Positions 49,542 to 59,614 of a DNA stretch of 64,000 nt are shown one piece after another. Under the pieces are notes generated by a model. It worked only from the letters and a program-made list of their open reading frames with translations. It was not told the DNA's origin and ran no database searches. This stretch comes from Chlorella sorokiniana (Eukaryota > Chlorophyta > Trebouxiophyceae > Chlorellales > Chlorellaceae). The position numbers and the translations under genes were made by a program. Numbering within the stretch: the first letter of the stretch is position 1; each line of letters starts with the position of its first letter. The stretch lies in the NCBI GenBank assembly GCA_025917655.1, contig CP084613.1, positions 1,178,001-1,242,000 of the forward strand. The letters are read 5' to 3'.

Positions 49542-50102
49542 TCAGACGCGCCATATGCGGGTGTCCTTGACGTTGGGGCCGCCGGGTACCTGGGAGGGGG
49601 GTCACGGGGAGTAAGGCGTGAGCAGGAGCGGCACCAAATGCCCCCATGCACTCTCAATTCCACCGCAATGTGCCACACCATCTGCCTGCGAGCTCACCGT
49701 CTGGTCGCGCAGGTTGCCCACCCAACGGAAGAACGAGTTGCTGGTGTGCGCCCGCGCCCGCTCCTCGAAGACGGGGTTGGTCTTCAGCTCGTCGTGGCGC
49801 ATCTCGGCGCGCCACTCCACGTCGGGGCTCTCCTTGACGTAGTGGTACATGGTGTAGAGCGCAGCGGAGCTGGCCACGCCCGTCATGAACCACACGACAT
49901 AGGCTGCATGGAAACGGGGGGGCGCAGCAGGAAAGTTGTGAGTGCGATGCTGCGTTGCAACAGCTCTCAGCAGGAGCAGGCCGGCTGACACACAGTGGAG
50001 GCTGACGCCCGCAGGGGTGGGCCTCGTGGCCAACGGGCCTCACGCACCGCCAGGGAAGTTCCAGATGCGGGCGGGGAGGTGCAGGGGTGGGATGACAGGC
50101 AT
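49542..50102 (-). CDS. Small one-pass membrane protein, function unknown
   Basis: Three short exons on the minus strand join in phase to a protein of about 105 residues. It starts MPVIPPLHLPARIWNFPG, continues AYVVWFMTGVASSAALYTMY (membrane segment), HYVKESPDVEWRAEMRHDEL, KTNPVFEERARAHTSNSFFR and WVGNLRDQT, and ends VPGGPNVKDTRIWRV with stop TGA at 49542. Splice joins use gtgcgt...atgcag and gtgagc...cccag. A short protein with one N-terminal membrane helix and a charged tail is typical of accessory subunits of organelle respiratory or assembly complexes, but I cannot name one. It is convergent with the ALDH-like gene. Confidence 0.68.
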
Positions 50103-50519
50103 GGTTCCTGGCTATCGAGTAACAGTCTGCGGGCAGAGGGAAACCAGTTAGTAAACGTAGGTGGGTGCGCTTAGGATGATGGCGTCAGGGACGGCGCTGA
50201 GAGGGCCTTGCAGGGGCGCACTTTCGCGAACTTTGCGCGCAGCATCAAGTGGGCATGAAGTCGTTCCAACACGTAACAATCTGCAAGTAGAGCAGCCTCA
50301 CCTTTGGGGGAGCCGGTGGCAGGGCGGTGACGAGACCAAAGAACAGGGGTCTTGAGGGACCGTAAAGCCGGGGGTTGCAGGAGGTGCAAGAGAAATGAAA
50401 TGACTGATTGCGACCTGAGGAGCGCTGCATAAAGTAGGCGCCCCGTGACGGGAGACGTGCCCCCTGTGACGTGGCCTGCGCGCGCACTTGCACTTCGACC
50501 ACGCCTGCCGTTTGGGACA
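50103..50519. other. Upstream region of the small membrane-protein gene
   Basis: About 420 bases holding the 5' UTR and promoter of the minus-strand gene ending at 49542. Nothing else recognisable is seen. Confidence 0.45.
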
Positions 50520-50756
50520 ATGAGCCCATTCTGGACATACTACCGAGCCGTGCGTGGTATGTGGGCCGCAAAACCCAAGCCGTGGCTCTACGTGCTGCTG
50601 GGCGGCGGGCGCTTCCAGTGGCGGGAGACTGACAAAAGCATTGCCAGCACAGCAACAAGGACTGAATCCCAATATGCAGCGGCAGGTCAGTGTCGGGAAG
50701 ACGCGCAGAAACAATGGGAAGGTTGGTGGGAAAACTGTGGAGGGGCAAGGGCCTGA
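50520..50756 (+). CDS. Possible small gene with aromatic-rich N-terminus
   Basis: A plus-strand frame from ATG 50520 starts MSPFWTYYRAVRGMWAAKPK and continues PWLYVLLGGGRFQWRE. The aromatic and basic make-up is protein-like and could be a short membrane-associated protein. After that the composition fades, and a donor-like ggtcag near 50694 may end the exon. It lies between two minus-strand genes, and a competing minus-strand frame is also open. Unrecognised and low confidence. Confidence 0.3.
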   Translation: MSPFWTYYRAVRGMWAAKPKPWLYVLLGGGRFQWRETDKSIASTATRTESQYAAAGQCREDAQKQWEGWWENCGGARA

Positions 50757-50839
50757 CGACCGGGTCGGTCAGCAAGGGGGATGCAAGGCACAGCATGTGC
50801 CTGCGAGCATGTCCAGGTGGGAGGCACGTGCCGAAACTG

Positions 50840-51916
50840 CTAGAGCCCTGCCTTCACTGCCTGCGTTGCCAGCTCCTCTGGCGTCTTGTTGGTGCAATAA
50901 CCAGGGCCGACGGTCAGGCCGTGCTGCGCGGCAAGCTGCCCTATGCGGTCCAGCACAGCGCCTGGCGGCGTGGTTGCAGGCTGCAGCAGGTTGCACGCCA
51001 CCTCGATGCCATCAGCATGGCGCAAGGCCATGGCCTGCAAACCAGGCAGGCCTCCGCCGCGCTCGCTCACAGCCCTGGCCACAGCCCGGGCGGCGGCCAT
51101 GTCGCTGTCCAGCAGCAGCACATTGTAGTTGGTGATCCAGCTGCCGGCGCCCACGCAGCACACGCCGCGGCGAGCCTGCGCTGCTGCTGGTCCCCAGCAA
51201 GGCGCCGACGGCAGCGGCACGTCGCCTGCTGTGACCTGCTTGTGTGCCGCTGCAGCGGGCTGCAAGCCGCCCCGCCACAGGCCCGCCGCGCTGCCCGCAA
51301 AGTATCCCAGCTCTCGCCGTACCGCATCCAGCGGCCGCTGCTGCGTATTTGCCCAACCATACGTGAAGACTGGCACCGCCAGGGTCCGCTGCCCAGCTCC
51401 TGTGCGATGGACTGGGCCAGGGCGGCAGCTTCGCTTTGCTGCCGAGGAGTTGGGGCAGCTGCCGCTGCGGGTGGCAGTGGATGGCAGGACACGTGATCCA
51501 CCACTCCAAGACGTGGATGCGTGGCAACGTGATCCCGCAGGTCGAGCAGCTGCAGCGCAGCTCGGGCCAGCGCCACGGCTGCCGACGCCAGCGCAGGGAC
51601 GGACCGGCTGACCAGCGTGAAGTTGGTCCTGTTGTATGGCTTGTCCACAAACATGTTGGCTAGACAGGCGCCCCGCGCTGCCTGGGCTGTAGCCTCCAGC
51701 TGCCGCAATATGCGAGTGCTGCGGGCCTCAGAAACGTAAACTGCCGCGGCTGCACGGGTTAGTGGCAGTCGGTCAAGTGGAGATGTCAACTGCCGCAGCT
51801 GACGGCAGAAAAGCGGGCACCAAAAGGTACTTGGGAGGGGCATATTGCGCATTGCATTCGATCTGGAGCACATTCAGCTCACCAAGGAAGCTGCTGTTGG
51901 ACTTGCTGGAGCACAT
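50840..51916 (-). CDS. Plant-type formiminotransferase-domain protein
   Basis: Exon 1 encodes MCSSKSNSSFL from ATG 51914-51916, with donor gtgagc; the acceptor cccgtgcag gives the phase-1 join AAAVYVSEARSTRILRQLEA. The N subdomain shows CLANMFVDKPYNRTNFTLVS and LLDLRDHVATHPRLGVVDHV (the folate/formimino-binding H-PRLG-VD block). The C subdomain has PVFTYGWANTQQRPLDAVRR, GSWITNYNVLLLDSDMAAAR, GGGLPGLQAMALRHADGIEV and ACNLLQPATTPPG, then GLTVGPGYCTNKTPEELATQ. The stop is at 50840. In animals this domain moves a formimino group from formiminoglutamate to tetrahydrofolate. Plants and algae lack classic histidine breakdown, so the in-cell role here is uncertain. It is divergent from the CBL gene. 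Confidence 0.88.
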
Positions 51917-52214
51917 GTTGCGCAGTTGCAAATTTCCGATGGAATTGCAAACAGCAGGGAGCCTGCCGGGCATTGCACCGTGTGAAGTATGAATCTTCAC
52001 CATCTGAACCAAATGCACAGCCTTAGCCCGGCGCCTTCTGGCCCTGCACCCTTCTTTTGCGTCTGCTGAGCTGGCGCATATTTTGCTTGTGATTCCTGAG
52101 GCCGTTCACTTGAAGCTTTGCACTGCGAATGCCTTCTAGCATTCCCGACGGCAACCAGCTTGGAAACAAACGAGGCCATCTGAATGTGCTAGCAAGGCTT
52201 TACCTACGCCAGCA
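51917..52214. promoter_or_regulatory. Divergent promoter region, formiminotransferase / CBL
   Basis: About 300 bases between two start codons on opposite strands. AT-richer than the flanking exons. No specific site is claimed. Confidence 0.5.
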
Positions 52215-53713
52215 ATGGGCTGCGCAGCCAGTTCTCCAGCAGCTGTGCTTGATTCAGATAGCCATGCACCGCTGCAGACGAATGGTCTGAGGCCCAAGGT
52301 GCAGCCGGACCCTGACTCGCCAGAAGCGCTCGCTCAGGAAACCTACTGTGAGTTTTTGCATGCCCCGCTCACTTTATAAAGACCGCGGTAGCAAGCAGGG
52401 GGCGCAAACTCCGCAACGACCGCGCAACCCCCTAACCCCACCTGCTGCTAAATACCGCTCTGCTGCTCCCCTATGATTCTGCACGTCTCGTCCTGGCAGC
52501 ACCAGCCAGTGCCTCTGTTTTGCTTGGGCATCATGATGCACCCTATGCCAGCACTCTGAAAGCAGAAGCATGTTGGGAAGCTGTTCAAAAGGGCGGTTCG
52601 CTGCCTGCCGCCATGCATCGCCGGTGCAGCAACGCCTGCTGTTCACCCCGCCTGCTCCCGCAGTCACCGTGAGCGAAGTGGAGGCGCTGCGTGAGCTGTA
52701 CCGCAAGTTGTCCAACGAGCTGCACCAGGACAACCTGATCCACAAGGATGAGTTCATGTGGGCGCTCTTCAAGGCCAACCGCGACAACCTCTTCGCCGAC
52801 CGTGTGTTTGAGCTCTTTGACATCAAGCGCAACAGCGTCATCGAATTTGGCGAGTTCATACGCTCCTTGTCAGTGTTCCACTCCAAGGCGCCGCTGGCAG
52901 AGAAGGCCAAGTGTGAGTGCGGTGCTCAGGGCGGGTTGTGGGGAGGAATGCACAGGGTGAGCCCCCATCCCTGCAGCAGCTGCACGAACGAGGTCCTCCT
53001 GCCTGCCCACCGCGTCCCTGCAGTCGCCTTCCGCATTTACGACATCGGCGGCAACGGTCGCATAGAGCGCAGCGAGCTCAAGCGCTTCCTGGTGGCCCTC
53101 ATGGCCGACAACCCCGACGTGGACCTGGATGAGGAGGCCCTGGACACCATTGTGGACCAGGTGGGTTAGGTGGGGGCAGGATGGGGGCGCAGGCAGCCTG
53201 GTGCGCGGTCCACGGGAGATGGGGCACTTGCCGGTGGCCAAGCGCGGCATGGCTTCGTGCTGTGCCGGCATGTGACTGCCAGCTTGGGGCGGTGCAGGTG
53301 GCCGCGGCAGCACCGCATCGAGCGGTGCCAGCAGGCAAGGGCGACCAGCCTGCTGCTGCCTGCTCTCAGCGCTGCGCACGCCCCGTCCCTGCCGCAGACC
53401 TTCAGCGAGATGGACCTCACCAGGGACGGGGTGATCAACCCGGAGGAGTGGATGACTCTGGTGCACCGCAACCCGGGTGGGCAGCCTCGCAGGCCCTGGA
53501 GGCAGCGGTGCGGCAGCCGGGCCCACAAGCCCCCGCCCGCGGCTGCTGCTGCTTGGCCTGCCCTGCTGCGCCTCACCCTGGGCTGCCCGGCCTGCACCCG
53601 CCTCCCCCGCAGACATCATCTCCTTCATGACCCTGCCGGTGCTCAACGAAGTGTGCCAGCGCTTCCCCACCCCTTGCAAAGGGCCGCCGCCCAGGCAGCG
53701 GCTAGAGCAGTAA
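52215..53713 (+). CDS. Calcineurin B-like (CBL) calcium sensor, N-myristoylated type
   Basis: Starts MGCAASSPAAVLDSDSHAPL at 52215. Gly2 with nearby Cys3 is a clear N-myristoylation plus palmitoylation signal for membrane anchoring. Exon 1 ends before gtgagt; exon 2 starts at 52664 and the phase-1 join gives YFTVSEVEALRELYRKLSNE. The EF-hands follow: a degenerate first (LHQDNLIHKDEF), then FELFDIKRNSVIEFGEFIRS, FRIYDIGGNGRIERSELKRF and FSEMDLTRDGVINPEEWMTL. The protein ends PVLNEVCQRFPTPCKGPPPR plus a short basic tail and TAA at 53711-53713. CBLs decode calcium by binding CIPK kinases. The usual plant C-terminal FPSF motif is not obvious. Gene and family are secure. Confidence 0.93.
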
Positions 53714-54402
53714 CGCCGGCTGCCACCCAGCAGCGCCTGGCTGCACTCGCAGCTCAGCGCCCTGCAGGCGCGCTCACTCCTTGGCCGTTGCCGACCAGCC
53801 ATTGCAGCCTTGTGCACCTCGCCTGCGGATTCCGCTGCGCTGCACCGCACCCCAGCATACCGCGCTCCCCGACGCTGCAGGCGCCCATTGCGTCCCTTTG
53901 CCTGGACGACTGTACAATGCCCCTTGACCTCTTGTTTTCCATGAAATTGTTCTAGCTGCTTGTTTTCCATGCTCTGCCGCTGCCGCATAAACTGGCCCCC
54001 ACCAAGTCGACCCTTACCGTCCCCCTCGTCGTCGGAACACATACTTGCTGTGCCCCTGTTGTCCTATCGATCGCTGATTGCCGTCCCGACTTCCTCCCTC
54101 TCCCTGGCCCTTGCCCCACCTGCTGGCCGGCAGTTGCCTGGCCGCCGCTGCACGTCACACAGCTACAGCTCTCGGCAATCAAATGCACGGCGGGCGCTTG
54201 CCCGGCACCCTGGTGCTGTGCCATGATCCACTTTTGCAAATCAAGTTTCAGGACAGCCATACCAGCAGGAGCAATCAAAAGCAAATAAAGCGAAGCAGGA
54301 TGTCCACGGTCAGGAATGGAGCAAAAGGCAGCGAGTAATTCCAGGGGTTTACACGGGCGTGCCGCGTGCAGGTACAGGCCCTGTCCGTGAGCCGGCGCCG
54401 TC
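53714..54402. other. Convergent 3' spacer, CBL / malic-enzyme-like gene
   Basis: About 690 bases between two stop codons, containing both 3' UTRs. The minus-strand poly(A) signal lies at 54349. No protein-like frame or RNA gene is seen. Confidence 0.5.
54349..54353 (-). terminator. TGTAA polyadenylation signal of the malic-enzyme-like gene (minus strand)
   Basis: TTACA on the plus strand, 50 bases beyond the minus-strand stop at 54403. Confidence 0.5.
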
Positions 54403-57400
54403 TCATCTGTACCGCCTGTACCTTGGGTTGTACATCCAGCTCAACGCCTTGTCCAGCAGGTCGTGTGGGCGCGGCAGCTCCGTGGCCACCCCGCGTTGTA
54501 AGCACGGTTGGCCACCGCTGCCGCCACGTGCGCTGCGGGGTGGGAAGGCGGCGCGAGCAGGGTGGTCGAGGACGGCACGCTGGAGATGCCAGGCTGGCAG
54601 TGGAGGGAGCCGAGCCAGCAGCAGGCGGTGTTGTGGGCGCCTGGCACCAGCTGCTGGGGCTGCCTCGCAGGACGCCCTGAAGGCCAGCCAACCCTGAAGG
54701 CCGCCCTCCGCCCCTCGCAGGCCCCGCAGACCCGCTGGCATCCCACCGGCCACTTCGCGCACGGCGCCGACGGGGGGCAGCAGCGCGCCGGCCTCGCGGT
54801 CTGACTCAGGCACCGACCGAGCCACCGCCCGCGCCGCGTCAATCATCATGTCTTCCCGCACGCGGGTGCTGCGCGACATCATCAGCCCCAGGGCCAGCCC
54901 TGCGGCGGCGGGGCGGGGCAAGGGGAGGGAGATGGGAGGGGGCCAGGAGTGTGTGTGCGCGCGCGCCAAGCTTCAGCCGGCAGGTTTGCACAGCCTGTGC
55001 AGGCTGCCTGCCGCGGCCAGGATGCCGCGAGGCTGTGCATGGAAGGCAACTCCCAGCACACCGGCTTTCCTTTGCCCCCACCACAACACCCACCCGGGAA
55101 GACGTAGGCCGTGTCCACAGCACGCAGGGTGCGGCTGCCGCCGCCCGGCACCGTCACTTCCCCTTGGGTCAGCCGGTCAGCCAGCAGGGCGGCGCCCGCG
55201 TCCAGGCCAGCGCGTCGGCGGCGGGCACCTCGCTGCTCTCCGCCTCTCCAGCGTGGGAGGTGCGGGAGAGGGGGAGGATGATGGGGCGGGGTTGCCTGCG
55301 GCCAAGGCCTCGCACACCTGAGGAGAGGGGGCGGGGTGGCGGGTGAGCGGCGGGCGCAGGCAGCGGATGCAAACCATTCCACCCGCCACTGACACCATAT
55401 CAAGGCGCCCACTCGCAGCGTGCTGCATCGGCTGGTACAGGTGCCATGCACGCACAACGTGCGCTGAGGCCGTCCGCTCCCCCACCCAGACACACCTCCC
55501 GGCTGAACGCGTGCGGCGGGTCGCCATCCGACAGGCCAATGAGCACGGTGGGCTGCGCCGCCTGTACCGCCTCTAGCAGGGTGGCCGCGGGCGGCCGCTC
55601 CTGCGCGTATGGCAGCTTGTGGTCCTCCAGCTGCTCGGCGTCCCAGCGGTCCCGCACCACCAGGCCCTGGAGGGGGATGAGTGTGTTTGTGTGTGGGGGG
55701 ACGGGAGGAGGCGGCAGCGTTGCACATGCGCGACAGGGAATGTAGGAGGGCAGGGCACAGGAGGGAGGGCTGCAGGCACAACAAGTCCGCGGAGTTGCAG
55801 CGGTTGCACTCCCTAATGCCCATCGCCAATTCTCCACCCTCCCAACTTGACCACCACCTCGCGCGCACCTGCTTGTCCACGATGAAGATGTTTTTGCGCG
55901 CCTCCAGCACTGTACCGCGCCCGTGCTCCCGCTGCACCGCCTCCTCCAGCAGCTCCGCGATGGCGGTCAGCCGCGGGCTGTCCCCACCTGCTTGCAAACC
56001 ACAGGGCAGCGATGAGGGGCAGCCAAGCCGTCTGGCAGATGCGAGGCGGTGTGGCAAGGGCAGCAGCAAGGCGTGCGGCGGGTGGCAGCGATGCGAGCAG
56101 GGATTGCGAGGCGGCCTGCCTCACCAGCATGAAGCGCTGGCCAGCAAGCGAGCCGCCGGTGGTGGCCAGCGCCGCATACACTGCCGCCAGCACCGCGGTG
56201 GGCAGCCCAAACACTGTGGTTGCAGGGGCAAAGGGCTCAAAGGCAGCGTCAGCAGTGCCCACTGGCTGTGGCTCCTCAACGTTAAAGATAAGGCAGCGTG
56301 CAAATGGGCTGGCAACTCTCGCCGATTCCAGCCCGTCCAGCAAGCATTCCCCGTGCCTCCCCTTCCTGATCCTTCAGTGCACCCGCCTGCCCCCTGCTGC
56401 GCCCCCACCAGAGTCGGAGTACATGGGGAAGGTGCCGCGGTACGTGTTGATCAGCTTGGACTGGGTCTCGTAGTCCATGCCAGCCAGGTCAACCATGACT
56501 GGGAGGGTGAGGGTGGGGGGGTGGTGGGGGGCAAGGCAGGGGTTGGCCTGTGCTGGAGTCCACACCAACCCAACAGCAGCTGGCTTCAGCCCAGATGGCA
56601 AGCTTGCACGCAAAGCGGCACGCAGTGTGGAAAAGTGTCTCATGCTTTGCATCTTCCGATTGCTTTGCGGCCCCCTTGTCCCTGCACCTGAGGTTCCGTA
56701 GCGCCTGCGCACCGCCACCAGCAGCTCCTCCACCAGCTCGTGGTAGGCGTCGCCCCTCACGCGGCGGTGCTTCGTGCCCACATAGATGGGGTCCTGGGGT
56801 GGGGGGGGGCAGCACCGCACAAGCACCGATGTCATGCAAGATGAAGGGAAAGGGGCGGAGGGGAGGCGAGTTTGGGGGTGAGGGCCGGCCATGTTGATTC
56901 GGCGGGCAGATGGAATGCAGCCAGGCACTGTTCCCGGCGACAGTTTGTGCCACCCAGCTCGCCGCCTGCTCTGTTGCACCATGCAAAGCCACCTGCAGCA
57001 GGCTCTCGTTGTCGGTGCCTGCATCAATGGTGATGGGCAGGCAGGCAGAGGGCACCACGCCGCCGCAAGCGGTGTACAGCGCCAGCCGGCTGATGGGCAC
57101 GCCGATGGCCTGCACCACAGCAGGCGGGCGCATGCTGAGGCACCTCACACGTCTTGCTTCCATCACCATCATTGGTTCCCGCTGCTGCATGCTCGCCCTT
57201 AGCCGCAGGCGCCTCACCTGCACCCCCAGGTCCCCCAGGCCGCCCACGCGCTGGCCATCCGTGAGGCAGATGGCCTTGACGCGCCGCTCCGGCCAATTTT
57301 TAAGGATTGAGAAGACCGAGCCCTTGTCTTCCAGGCCCAGGTACATGGCCCGCGGCAGGCTGCGCACGGCAATGTAGCATGGCAGCAACTGGGCTCACCA

Positions 57401-58754
57401 GACACGCTGCGGCACTGCAAGCCGGCGGCAGGCATGCAGCACAGCAGAGGCAAGGACTGCAAGAGACGCGCAAACCATTCAGTGCAAGGCAAGCTGGGGA
57501 CGCCGGCCCACCTGCGGAACATGAGCGAGTAGCCCTGACAGTACTGGCCTATGGTGGGTTGTGACAGCAGGGGACCAGCTCCTCGATGTTCTGGGGCAAG
57601 GTTGGGAGGGGTTGCCGACGTGTGTGTGAGCTGCCGATCAGCACGCCAGGCAATGAGCGCAGGCGTCGCCACAGCCGCACAGGCTCCCTTTCTGCTTTAC
57701 GCCATAGCGGTGACCATGCTGTTTGACCCATCCTGTCGTTTCACGACCAGCGACCCCCCCCCCCCACCCCACCCCCCACCCCCCACCCCACGCCCACCCC
57801 ACCCCCACCCCCACCCCACGCCCACCCCACCCCCACCCCCCACCCCACGCCCACCCCACCCGCCCCGCAACGCACCCACACTCTGACAGCCTACTGTCCT
57901 TACCTCGCTGAGTACATAGTAGAAGAGGCGCTCGTTGCGCTCTTGCAGTGACATGAGGTAGGTCAGCTTGTCCACCTTGCTGCCTTTGCTGCGGGGCGGG
58001 CAAGAAGGGAGCTCAGCAGACAGTCGGCACGCTGCGGTGGCCACTTGTTAAGAACTCCCGCACCAACTGGCCTTTGTCAGCAGGGCAACAAGCAATGTTA
58101 TCCTCCTCCTGCTGAACACCCTGCGGCACCTCCTGAGGCCCCACCGACAGCTGCCTCCCAAAGCAGCGCGCCTCACCCCGGATGTTGGTCATCACCCGCT
58201 CCGCCTGCACCTCTTGTGACAGCACAGCAGGCGGTAGCAGGCCTCGCAGGTACAGCCGATCCCTCTCAAGCTGGCTGAAGGCCAAGCCCTTGTTGTACTG
58301 CAGGTTGCAGGGTGGGGGATGGTGGCACGGTATGGCAGGAACACCGCAGCATCGTGACAGCATTGCCAGCTCTGCTGGGGCTCACCCGTGCATCCCGCAT
58401 CAGATCCACGCCACTAATGACACTTCGCACCCAGGGTGTGGTGGGGCGCGAATGATTATCTTCATCACTGCTTAGGGACAACACGAACAAGGGAGTGGTT
58501 CACCCATAGCGGCAAGCTGGCGGCGGCAGAGCTGGAAGACTTGGATGGGGCGGTCATGCGACACGCGTGCATGCTGTTTGATATGATCAATGGTTTCTCT
58601 CTTGTAGCCGCACAAAGGGCACGCACTGCTCGTGCCCGAGGGTGTGGGAGTGCGGGGATAGCGACGACATAGACCGGGCTTGCATGCCGAGTCGAGACAG
58701 TAACGACTCTAGCGAGGTGCCGCGATGCAGCGCAAAGCGCAGCGCCTGAGCCAT
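54403..58754 (-). CDS. Malic-enzyme homologue lacking catalytic residues (probable pseudoenzyme)
   Basis: Start ATG 58752-58754 with a presequence-like N-terminus (MAQALRFALHRGTSLESLLS). The malic-enzyme fold is clear: RLYLRGLLPPAVLSQEVQAE, ERNERLFYYVLSENIEELVP, NWPERRVKAICLTDGQRVGG, LGDLGVQAIGVPISRLALYT, CLPITIDAGTDNESLLQDPI, ARKNIFIVDKQGLVVRDRWD, QPTVLIGLSDGD, AYVFPGLALGLMMSRSTRVR and LPRPHDLLDKALSWMYNPRY. Catalytic and ligand motifs are changed: YTPTVG reads LSQPTIG (Tyr lost), the Lys motif GKL reads SRL, FEDF reads LAGM (both metal acids lost), NDDVQGTA reads SDSVFGLPTA, and SNPTS reads SRTSH. Catalysis is therefore unlikely; a regulatory or structural role is inferred. One base seems missing in the G-run at 57570-57573. 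Introns contain G/C-rich repeats. Confidence 0.85.
56504..56531. repeat. G-rich simple repeat in a malic-enzyme-like gene intron
   Basis: Units of GGGTGAGGG and G-runs on the plus strand, giving a C-rich acceptor tract for the minus-strand exon carrying VMVDLAGMDYE. Confidence 0.65.
57753..57868. repeat. C-rich minisatellite (CCCCACGCCCAC-like units)
   Basis: About 115 bases of C-runs broken by A and by ACG, with a loosely repeated unit of about 20-24 bases. In the sense strand of the minus gene it is G-rich, with many GGGG blocks spaced by one to three bases, so it can form G-quadruplexes in the transcript. Confidence 0.85.
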
Positions 58755-59614
58755 GTTGCCTTTTCTCGACCAGCAAGGGTTGAAGCCGCTCCGCAACCAA
58801 AACTCGGCACTCGGGCAGCCCTGGGGCTGCAAATATGATGCTTGTGAGTGGAATGCGCAGCGATATGAACGTCATGCTGCGCCTGCTGCGGGCGGGGTGC
58901 AAGGGGAATGCAAGAGGGGGTTCTTATGATCAGAGACTTCCTTGCCTTTCATTCGCCTGCAGACATGCATCTGCTGCGTTGAAGGTTTGGATTGAGGTCT
59001 GCACTGTCAGAAGTGTCAGGATACCGCTGCTGACCTACTATCAAGGGCCTGTTGACGGTGCCAAGCCAGGGCTGCATCGGGGTGGCCAGCCGTATCAGGC
59101 AGACAGCACACTGGCAGCCATGAGGAGGTGTCACTGCAGTTTGCAAAATTCATTCAGGTAAAAATCAAGGAGACTGGAGTGTGGTGTGTTCAGCCTCTGA
59201 CTGGACCTGACATGGGACCTTGAGGAGTCCCTGCAACGTTCTGCCTGGATAGCACCATGCCCTGCTGCATGCCCTGTCAACAGCATTCGCCTTTACTCGA
59301 GGTCAGAGGGCTTCCTCTTGCTGTTCAGGGAGGACTGGTGGACGGGCAACATACAGCCTTCCTCTTACGCAAATTGCTCAGACCTGCAACGCAGCTAACG
59401 ACGGGCGCCTCCCTTGTTGGTTGCTGAAGGGTGGGAGCGATTGGACACATGCACCATGGGTCACCAGCCCATTTTTACAGCAGGTGGGTGGCCCCATTTT
59501 GCAGGCGTCAGCGCAGCGCAGCGCAGCGCAGAGCCCACTTCACATGCCACCGGTTGCACAGATCGACCCTGTTATCGCAAAGTCCATTGTTTTGCATTCC
59601 CTGACCAAACAGAA
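58755..59614. promoter_or_regulatory. Divergent promoter region, malic-enzyme-like / glutamine synthetase
   Basis: About 860 bases, the longest divergent spacer here. A plus-strand frame (58835-59161) is open but not protein-like. A (gcgca)4 repeat lies at 59512-59531. The sequence just before the glutamine synthetase start (tgcattccctgaccaaacag) could be an acceptor of a 5' UTR intron, so an upstream leader exon is possible. Confidence 0.45.

Noticed and set aside
58835-59161. Plus-strand ORF upstream of glutamine synthetase
   Set aside because: Composition is not protein-like and no donor links it in phase to GS; treated as promoter sequence.
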